DNA from: Hydrogenophilales bacterium
GTDB taxonomy: Bacteria; Pseudomonadota; Gammaproteobacteria; Burkholderiales; Eutrophovitaceae
Length of the DNA stretch: 41,013 nucleotides
Reading direction: 5' to 3'
Assembly (NCBI GenBank): GCA_902601765.1
Contig: CACKOO010000010.1
Span: 1-41,013 of the forward strand
Under the pieces are notes generated by a model, which had not been told where the DNA came from, did not search any database, and saw nothing but the letters and a program-made list of their open reading frames with translations. This document shows, piece by piece, positions 20,399 through 26,364 of this stretch (the stretch's first letter is position 1; the number at the start of each line of letters is the position of its first letter). Made by a program: the position numbers and the translations under genes.

Positions 20399-21196
20399 TT
20401 ACCATTTAGGTTGCCTTTTTTCGATAAAGGCATTGATTCCTTCGATGGTATCCTCGTCCATCATATTGCAAGCCATAATTTCCGAGGCAAAAGTGTAAGC
20501 TTCTTCTAATTTCATTTCCATCTGTTGGTACAGCATCTTCTTGCCAGTAGAAATAGCAATTTTGGGTTTTTTGGCGATCTTTGTTGCTAGTTTTAAGGTC
20601 TCTTCATCAAGATTTTTCGCAGAAACACATCTGTTAATTAGGCCAAAACTTTCCGCATCGCGTCCTGTCATCAAGTCTCCAGTGAAAAGCAACTCAGCCG
20701 CCCTCTTTCGAGATAAATTTCGCGAAACTGCCACACTTGGAGTGGAGCAAAAAAGGGCCAGGTTGACACCAGTGGTGGCAAACGCCGAATTTTCTGAGCC
20801 TACAGCAAGATCACAGGTTGCTACTAGCTGGCAGCCTGCGGCCGCCGCTACCCCATGGACCTTAGCGATTACGGGTTGGGGAATTTTTGTAACAGTCAGC
20901 ATAAAACTGCTGCATTTTGTAAAGAGTTGTTGATAGTAGGATTTTTTTGGGTTTTTCCTCATTTGCTTCAAATCATGGCCTGCACAAAAAGCCGGCCCAT
21001 TGCCCTCGATAATTACAACACGGATTTTTTTATCCTCTCCTATCCTTATCAAATTTTCTTCTAGTTCATTTAACAACTCTTCCGATAAACAATTATATTG
21101 ATCTGGCCGATTCATAGTTAATGTGGCAATGTTGTTATTACACGAATAGAGTAAAATATTTTCGGTGTTTTGGCTTGAATTCATTTTCTGTTGCAT
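20399..21196 (-). CDS. Crotonase-family protein, ECHDC3-like (atypical enoyl-CoA hydratase)
   Basis: A 265-residue member of the enoyl-CoA hydratase/isomerase superfamily. The oxyanion-hole segments are present: GPAFCAGHDLKQM (about 68-79) and VHGVAAAAGCQLVATCD (about 113-129). The two glutamates used by classical hydratases are not: the GGGCEL-type position is Q123, and the PEILLG-type position is G143 within TTGVNLALFCSTP. That last motif and the ending FIEKRQPKW match the ECHDC3-type subgroup. CoA-thioester binding is likely, while hydratase activity is doubtful. An alternative start 12 bases downstream (Met5) is equally possible. It is divergent from the PhyH gene at 21305. Confidence 0.85.
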   Translation of the reverse strand: MQQKMNSSQNTENILLYSCNNNIATLTMNRPDQYNCLSEELLNELEENLIRIGEDKKIRVVIIEGNGPAFCAGHDLKQMRKNPKKSYYQQLFTKCSSFMLTVTKIPQPVIAKVHGVAAAAGCQLVATCDLAVGSENSAFATTGVNLALFCSTPSVAVSRNLSRKRAAELLFTGDLMTGRDAESFGLINRCVSAKNLDEETLKLATKIAKKPKIAISTGKKMLYQQMEMKLEEAYTFASEIMACNMMDEDTIEGINAFIEKRQPKW

Positions 21197-21245
21197 GTTA
21201 AAAGTTTTCGTTTTTTAGGATTTTATATAATATTGTTCTAATCGT

Positions 21246-21269
21246 AGCACAAATCAAAAAATGTGTGCT
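21246..21269. promoter_or_regulatory. Dyad AGCACA-N12-TGTGCT in a divergent promoter region
   Basis: Inverted hexamers AGCACA (21246-21251) and TGTGCT (21264-21269) frame an A-rich spacer in the 108-base gap between the divergent crotonase and PhyH genes. A TATAAT hexamer lies at 21226-21231. The symmetry could be an operator for both genes, but 6-base arms can occur by chance. Confidence 0.25.
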
Positions 21270-21304
21270 CATATACATATTAGGGATCGATTTTTGGAGA
21301 ATGT

Positions 21305-22135
21305 ATGACCTCGAAGCAAAATATTGTGGAAAATGAGTTGCGTAAAAGTTACTCTCAAGATGGTTTAATTAAGGCACCATTTAAGCTTCCAGAGATAGTC
21401 ATAGAGAGAATGCTGGAATCTCTAGAAAAATTATTATTTGATAATCCTGATATTCCACCGGAAAGCTTGATATGTCCTCATATCCCCTACGGAGTAAATC
21501 ATAATCATGAGGCGGCAAAGACGTGGTTCGAATATGTAACTAATCCGGAGGTTCTTGATCTTGTTGAACTATTGATTGGCCCGAATATCGTGCTTTGGGG
21601 TTCGCAAGTTTTTTGTAAGCCGTCTAGTGTTGGAAAGGGTGTTCCATGGCATCAGGATGGACACTACTGGCCCATCAGCCCCCTAGCCACTTGCTCAGTT
21701 TGGATAGCGCTCGATTCTGCAAATTTGGAAAATGGCTGTATGCGCTATATTAGAGGTTCCCATCACCTGAACAAGGTACTCCCTCACACCACCAGTCATC
21801 TTGGAGATGTAGTGCTCAGTGAGGAGGTTAGTATAAAAAGCAAAGACACGGTTCATATAAAAAATAATAATTTAGAAAGAGGAGAGTTTTCCTTGCATGA
21901 TGTTTATCTAATTCATGGTTCTAATCCCAATAAATCGAAGGAAAGACGAGCCGGTTTTGTAATACGTTATATGCCGTCTAGTTCAATGTTTAAGAGGGAG
22001 AAAGTTACGAAGAGTCAAAGTGGAGTAAAATTTGATATGAGTGAAAGGCCGATTTGGCTTCTCCGCGGTGTTGACCAAAGTGGCTCAAATGATTATAAAG
22101 TTGGACACAATAAAAATTATCTAATTAGAAGATAG
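21305..22135 (+). CDS. Phytanoyl-CoA dioxygenase family protein (PhyH, copy 1)
   Basis: A 276-residue Fe(II)/2-oxoglutarate-dependent oxygenase of the PhyH family. The iron triad is H116 and D118 (WHQDGHYW) and the distal H204 (DVYLIHGSNPN). A 2-oxoglutarate-binding arginine follows at R214/R215. NGCMRYIRGSH near residues 143-153 is another family mark. Such enzymes hydroxylate unactivated carbons of diverse small molecules or acyl-CoAs, and the substrate cannot be read from the sequence. It is divergent from the ECHDC3-like gene, so a role on a CoA-linked or small-molecule substrate is possible. Downstream lies a 1-kb stretch without intact genes. Confidence 0.85.
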   Translation: MTSKQNIVENELRKSYSQDGLIKAPFKLPEIVIERMLESLEKLLFDNPDIPPESLICPHIPYGVNHNHEAAKTWFEYVTNPEVLDLVELLIGPNIVLWGSQVFCKPSSVGKGVPWHQDGHYWPISPLATCSVWIALDSANLENGCMRYIRGSHHLNKVLPHTTSHLGDVVLSEEVSIKSKDTVHIKNNNLERGEFSLHDVYLIHGSNPNKSKERRAGFVIRYMPSSSMFKREKVTKSQSGVKFDMSERPIWLLRGVDQSGSNDYKVGHNKNYLIRR

Positions 22136-23153
22136 CCTATTTGTATTTTTTATTAATAGCGGTGTTGCCGTCGCACATAATAGCCACCGAAATAGGCCTA
22201 AAGGAACAGGAGCCAAAGAAAGACGCTGTAGTTCGACTAGTGGAGTAGCCCACCTCCATATGGCATTACCGATTCTCATTGCTAAAGTCTACGTTAAACA
22301 GGCAACTTTGACCGCGGCTAGAAACATTTCGATATAAAAAAGGTAACGAAACTATCGATGCTGAATTTACAGATACAACTTGGCTGGTAGATGGGTGGGG
22401 AAAACGTATCTTTTTTTTGCTTAACGGTGAGCCCGCTGATGAGATTGCAGTACACTTCCAAAGTGAAGGTGGGCGTCTACCGCGCCGTGTTATCTAATGG
22501 TATGTTGGAGAGTGGTGCTTACTTACCTTACTCAAGGAACACAAAATTTAGTGAGTTGGGGTTGCGTGGTTGCGAGCAAGAGATATTAGATTCACAAAAA
22601 AAACATGAATTTAAGTCACTTCTTGGATTTGGTAAATACGCGCATGTTAATTCGCCTTACAATGCAAATAAGCGATCTGACGAAATACAATAGTGCCATA
22701 CCTTTTGCTTGCGGGGGTCCAGCTGTTGAATTCATAAAAATGATGATACTACAAGGATTGCATGTTATCCATTTGCACGCAGAAACAGTTACGGACAATA
22801 TCCAGTTTTTAATAAAGTCGCGAGCAAAAAATTTAGCTGTAATTCTTAACTAACTAGGATAACCGAGTGATAATTAGTTTGCCGTTTCTAGTTATTTGGA
22901 AAAATGTTAAATCATTTCCAAATCGCAGCAAATATCCAGGTGCGATATACAACTACAAACCGACTTGTTTGACAATATCAATATACGCCGAAAAGGCCTT
23001 TAATTGATATAAATCCAACTTTTTATCAGGATAAAATAGTACAAAAAAGTTGACAATAACGAAATCGCTGTGCAGACTTCGAAGCGGAACCTATTTAGCG
23101 TTTAATAAAATCGTGCATTTAGGTTAATAGTAGCTTTTATAAAGGGGACAAAA
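22136..23153. other. About 1 kb without an intact gene; degenerate coding-like DNA
   Basis: No reading frame here has a convincing full-length product. Several short stretches look protein-like but end in stops or change frame. The clearest is 22312-22497 (+), open for 61 codons with TTWLVDGWGKRIFFLLNGEP, of no family I recognise. A further open stretch is 22500-22693 (+). The segment 22698-22853 resembles part of ribulose-phosphate 3-epimerase. The last 200 bases are AT-rich non-coding DNA with two TTGACA hexamers (22969-22974 and 23050-23055), neither with a well-placed -10 box. The region looks like decayed genes plus the upstream region of the basic-protein gene. Confidence 0.5.
22698..22853 (+). 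pseudogene. Possible ribulose-phosphate 3-epimerase relic
   Basis: The frame gives VEFIKMMILQGLHVIHLHAE followed by a segment ending NIQFLIKSRAKNLAVILN and a stop. This resembles the Rpe stretch in which VDxFI...AGAxxIxFHxEA is followed by a helix with LIK and the strand GLVxNPATP. The stop falls exactly where NPATP should begin. N-terminal phosphate-barrel strands and the C-terminal half are not found in frame. It could be chance similarity, so the call is tentative. No gene nearby suggests a pentose-phosphate locus. Confidence 0.3.
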
Positions 23154-23531
23154 ATGGCGACAAAGAAGAAGCCAGCAAAGAAAAAAACAGTAGCCAAGAA
23201 AAAGCCGGTAGCTAAGAAAAAAACAACTGCTAAGAAAAAGCCGGTAGCCAAGAAAAAAATAGCAGCAAAAAAAGGAAATGCGGTTAAAAAAACTATCGTA
23301 CCTAAGAAACGTGCGGCTTCTAAGAAGCGCGCGACTGCTAGCAAGAAACGCCCGGCGGCAGGACGAACAGCAGCCAAACGAGCTAGCGGGGCTAAAAAGA
23401 GAGCTGCAGCACCAAAAAAACGAGTGTTGGCAAAGAAAAAAGTAGCTTCCAGCAAGAGCAAATCAGGTCGCCGCAGGGTTCCTGTGAAAAAAGCAAATGT
23501 AAAGAAGCGGAATAGCGCGAAAAAGCGATAA
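23154..23531 (+). CDS. Lys/Ala-rich histone-H1-like DNA-binding protein
   Basis: A 125-residue, extremely basic protein made almost wholly of Lys, Ala, Arg, Val and Pro. The N-terminal half is a run of short AKKKPVAKKK-type units; the C-terminal half is richer in Arg (KKRAASKKRA, GRRRVP). It has no hydrophobic core, no membrane segment and no signal peptide. Such tails bind DNA without sequence specificity and act as nucleoid proteins, as in AlgP or the chlamydial Hc proteins; the role here is inferred from composition. An AGGGGA ribosome site lies 7 bases before the ATG. The SWIB-domain gene 39 bases downstream is in the same frame, and related proteobacterial proteins carry both parts in one chain. 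Confidence 0.85.
   Translation: MATKKKPAKKKTVAKKKPVAKKKTTAKKKPVAKKKIAAKKGNAVKKTIVPKKRAASKKRATASKKRPAAGRTAAKRASGAKKRAAAPKKRVLAKKKVASSKSKSGRRRVPVKKANVKKRNSAKKR
23196..23259 (+). repeat. 36-base-period direct repeat within the Lys-rich gene
   Basis: Two 28-base copies (23196-23223 and 23232-23259) differ by one base and start 36 bases apart, that is 12 codons. They encode the repeated KKKPVAKKK unit. This is recent internal duplication in a low-complexity gene and not a CRISPR array. Confidence 0.8.
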
Positions 23532-23570
23532 TTTTATTAATGGATCATAATAAATTTGGTGGGGGCAGTT

Positions 23571-23837
23571 ATGACAGAGAAAAAACGTAAGCCAAACGCG
23601 GCTTTTATGAAACCCATGAATCCGGACGCGGCACTGGGAGAAGTGGTTGGTAACGAGCCATTGCCACGAACTGAGGTAACTAAGAAGCTTTGGGCTTATA
23701 TCAAAGAAAATAATCTTCAAGAGCCCAGTAACAAACGCATGATTAATGCTGATGATAAACTTCTCGCTATATTTGACGGTAAGAAGCAGGTGTCGATGTT
23801 TGAGATGACTAAGTTGGTATCTAATCACTTGAGTTAG
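23571..23837 (+). CDS. SWIB/MDM2-domain protein
   Basis: An 88-residue protein that is nearly all SWIB domain. Marks are PNAAFMKPMNPDAALGEVVG, LPRTEVTKKLWAYIKEN, NKRMINADDKL and VSMFEMTKLVSNHL. SWIB domains are known from eukaryotic SWI/SNF complexes and, in bacteria, from chlamydial topoisomerase fusions and small proteins with a Lys-rich tail; a chromatin or DNA-topology role is inference. I chose the ATG at 23571, with a G-rich ribosome site just upstream, over an in-frame TTG at 23556. It follows the Lys-rich gene by 39 bases in the same frame, separated by two in-frame TAA codons. Confidence 0.93.
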   Translation: MTEKKRKPNAAFMKPMNPDAALGEVVGNEPLPRTEVTKKLWAYIKENNLQEPSNKRMINADDKLLAIFDGKKQVSMFEMTKLVSNHLS

Positions 23838-23909
23838 CAACTTTTAAAATATAAAACCTGTTGCACTTTCGGCTCTATCAGGACTTAGTTGGGATGTTAG
23901 GAGTAATTA

Positions 23910-25151
23910 TTGACAGAGGATAACGATCAACATCCTGGCTTGGTTCAACCTTTTAGAGCAGTTAGAGTAGCCGCGGAGTTTGCGGCTCAAGTCGCATCGC
24001 CACCCTATGACGTAATTTCGGGTGATAAAGCAAAACTGTTAGTCAATGGAAATAAAAATAGTTTTCTAAGAATTTCAAGGGCTGAGGTGGACTTCGATGC
24101 CAGGGTAGATCCTTATTCACGAAAGGTTTACGATAGGGCTGCTAAAAACTTCAGTGAGCTAATTAGAAGACAAGTCTTAGTTGTAGATACGGAGCCCAGT
24201 TACTATATCTGGAGGATGGTCACGCATGAAAGCAGTGCCATGGGAATTGCTGGTGGTATTGCGCTGAAGGCTTATGATCAAGGGTACGTTAGAAAGCATG
24301 AATTGACTCGTCCGGAAAAAGAAGAGGATCGCGTTCGGCATATTGACGCTTTAAATGCACATACCGGACCAGTAATGCTTGTTCACAGAGAAAGTGAATC
24401 AATCAATAAGATAATATCCGAGGCGATAAAAGCAAAGTGTCTATACTCTATATTAGATTTTGAGGGGGTAACCCATACTTTATGGCGTGTGTCAGAAAAA
24501 CTATTAATTCATCGAATTACTCAAGCATTTCAAGATCTTTCAACATTGTATATTGCGGACGGACATCATCGGTCGGCGGCGGCGTCCCGGCTAGCGAAAA
24601 ACAAACAAAAAACTACGAATCAATATTTTCTTGGCGTAGCAATCTCCTCAAGTCAAATGCAAATTCGGCCGTATAATAGAGTTGTTAGAGATCTTAATGG
24701 ATCTTCTATTAGCGAGTTCTTAAAAAAGGTATCCCAGACATTTATAGTCTCGCGAAATCCTAACGCTGTGATTCCTTTTTCTCCTAAAACCTTTGGTTTA
24801 TACATTGACAAGTGTTGGTACAAATTAGAATTAAAATCTAGTATATCGCTCGGGCCAAATATAGAAGATCAACTCGACGTGAGTATACTATCTGATTTTT
24901 TACTAACTCCAATTTTAGGTATCAAAGATTTACGAAGTGACGATAGAATAGACTTTGTTGGGGGGAGCCAAGGAATTAATGAATTAATGAGACAGGTAGA
25001 TAGCCGATTGATGGTTTGTGGATTTTCTTTATTTCCAACACGGATAAAAGACTTGATCACGGTGGCTGATGAGAATCGTATTATGCCGCCGAAATCAACA
25101 TACTTCGAACCAAAGTTAGTGGATGGATTAGTATCTATGTTGGTTGAATAA
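23910..25151 (+). CDS. DUF1015 family protein
   Basis: A 413-residue protein of the DUF1015 family. Marks are LVQPFRAVR at the N-terminus, ASPPYDVIS, the conserved RKHELTRPEKEEDR (about 128-141), ALNAHTGPVMLVH and the ADGHHRSAAA motif near 217-225. The family is widespread in bacteria and some archaea. Its biochemical role is not established, though members are often found near serine biosynthesis genes, which are not present here. The start is a TTG with an AGGAG site 5 bases upstream; no nearby ATG gives the PFRA N-terminus. The stop lies 55 bases before the PhyH start chosen below. Confidence 0.9.
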   Translation: MTEDNDQHPGLVQPFRAVRVAAEFAAQVASPPYDVISGDKAKLLVNGNKNSFLRISRAEVDFDARVDPYSRKVYDRAAKNFSELIRRQVLVVDTEPSYYIWRMVTHESSAMGIAGGIALKAYDQGYVRKHELTRPEKEEDRVRHIDALNAHTGPVMLVHRESESINKIISEAIKAKCLYSILDFEGVTHTLWRVSEKLLIHRITQAFQDLSTLYIADGHHRSAAASRLAKNKQKTTNQYFLGVAISSSQMQIRPYNRVVRDLNGSSISEFLKKVSQTFIVSRNPNAVIPFSPKTFGLYIDKCWYKLELKSSISLGPNIEDQLDVSILSDFLLTPILGIKDLRSDDRIDFVGGSQGINELMRQVDSRLMVCGFSLFPTRIKDLITVADENRIMPPKSTYFEPKLVDGLVSMLVE

Positions 25152-25206
25152 TTCGATAAAATTAATCCGCGGGAATATTTTATGGCATTGGTTAGAGGTT
25201 AGTATT

Positions 25207-25968
25207 TTGGCAATTAACGTAATTGATAAAAACCAATTTGAAGAAAAAGGTTTTTTGATTATTCCCAGATTTATCGATCTTTCATTTTGTAATCGCATGA
25301 TAACTATCTCTCAAAAGCATTTGAGCCAGGCTAAACAGCCTTACGAGTTGGAAACTAATGTTGGATATCCTGGTGCTCCTCAAGATATTGAATCTAAAGG
25401 AGGAGCAACCATTAGACGGCTTTTAAATGCTTATGATAGGCATGACATTTTTTCCGAATGGGTCAAATTTGATAAAATGAAAATCGTAATGATGGAACTC
25501 CTGAGCTCCAAAATATTAATGTTGTCGAGGGTTCATCACAATTGCATAATGACCAAGCAGCCAATGTTTTCGAGCCTGACAGGGTGGCATCAAGATATCA
25601 GATATTGGTCATACGATCGGCCCGAATTAATTTCTGCTTGGTTAGCTCTAGGATTTGAAAATAACCTAAATGGTGGGCTCCACTTAATACCTGGTTCGCA
25701 CAGAATGCATTTTAAAAGAAATGACTTTGATGAACTTGGTTTTTTCAAAACTGATTCTAAGCACAATCAAAAGTTGATAGATACAAAAATATCCGTCGCG
25801 CTCAATCCAGGAGATCTTCTTATATTCCACTGTAAAACACTACACTCTGCAGGATGGAACCGATCCTCTGCGACCAAGTATTCAGTTGTATTTACGTTTC
25901 ACCATTCCGATAACAAGCCAAAAGTCGGCAGTCGCTCAGCATTTTTAGAATCAATAAGGATCGAGTAA
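25207..25968 (+). CDS. Phytanoyl-CoA dioxygenase family protein (PhyH, copy 2)
   Basis: A 253-residue Fe(II)/2-oxoglutarate oxygenase. The iron ligands are H128 and D130 (GWHQDIRYW) and the distal H213 (KTLHSAGWNRS). GGLHLIPGSHRMHF lies near residues 156-169. The start is uncertain: the frame stays open back to a TTG at 25144 overlapping the DUF1015 gene, but those 21 residues look unlike the family. The TTG at 25207, preceded by a purine-rich TAGAGG, gives the usual FEEKGFLIIPRF N-terminus. It is only distantly related to the PhyH genes at 21305 and 29117. It is probably co-transcribed with the DUF1015 gene; substrate unknown. Confidence 0.82.
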   Translation: MAINVIDKNQFEEKGFLIIPRFIDLSFCNRMITISQKHLSQAKQPYELETNVGYPGAPQDIESKGGATIRRLLNAYDRHDIFSEWVKFDKMKIVMMELLSSKILMLSRVHHNCIMTKQPMFSSLTGWHQDIRYWSYDRPELISAWLALGFENNLNGGLHLIPGSHRMHFKRNDFDELGFFKTDSKHNQKLIDTKISVALNPGDLLIFHCKTLHSAGWNRSSATKYSVVFTFHHSDNKPKVGSRSAFLESIRIE

Positions 25969-25995
25969 TCAATGATTTCCAGTTTTAAGTCTTTT

Positions 25996-26349
25996 TCATA
26001 TTAAATCTAGAACTTTTTCTGGAGGCCTTCCAACAATTGCCTTTTCTCCTCTCACCACGATTGGTCTTTCAATCAATATCGGGTTTTCTACAAGCACCTT
26101 GATCCAACCACGTCTGCTGAGAGATAATTTTGAAATATTTTCTTTATAATATTTTTCAGTTTTACGCACTAAGTTTTGAGGTTCCATGTCAAGAAGCAGC
26201 AATATACGGGATAATTCAGTACTGCTTGGTGGTGTTTTGAGGTATTCAATAATTTTTGGGGAAATGCCGGTATCCCTAAGAATGGCTAATGCCTGACGGC
26301 TTTTAGAGCATTTTGGATTATGAAAAATTATAATTTGGTCGTTATTCAT
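25996..26349 (-). CDS. arsC: ArsC-family (glutaredoxin-type) arsenate reductase
   Basis: A 117-residue ArsC/Spx-fold protein. The catalytic C14 sits in FHNPKCSKSRQAL, and the three arginines that hold the arsenate in E. coli ArsC have counterparts at R62, R95 (LIERPIVV) and R108 (VGRPPEKVL). It would use glutathione and glutaredoxin to reduce arsenate to arsenite. No arsB, arsR or acr3 is nearby, so either detoxification is encoded elsewhere or the protein has another role; some relatives are not arsenate reductases. Its start is 15 bases after the pepN stop, so the two may share a transcript. Confidence 0.88.
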   Translation of the reverse strand: MNNDQIIIFHNPKCSKSRQALAILRDTGISPKIIEYLKTPPSSTELSRILLLLDMEPQNLVRKTEKYYKENISKLSLSRRGWIKVLVENPILIERPIVVRGEKAIVGRPPEKVLDLI

Positions 26350-26364
26350 TTGACATGTAAATTT

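Noticed and set aside
22391..22693. A 100-codon frame as a real gene
   Set aside because: No recognisable family or good ribosome site; its first part overlaps a more protein-like frame (22312-22497) in another phase, so it looks like part of decayed DNA.
23161..23300. Repeats that could suggest a CRISPR or tandem-repeat array
   Set aside because: They are in-frame codon repeats of a Lys-rich protein, with no unique spacers and no cas genes.
23102..23461. A hydrophobic Phe/Ala-rich 119-codon minus-strand frame
   Set aside because: It is the mirror of the Lys-codon runs (AAG/AAA read as CTT/TTT) of the histone-like gene, which has the ribosome site and family resemblance.
25996..26349. An arsenic-resistance operon
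   Set aside because: Only an ArsC-family gene is present; no efflux pump or ArsR regulator lies nearby.
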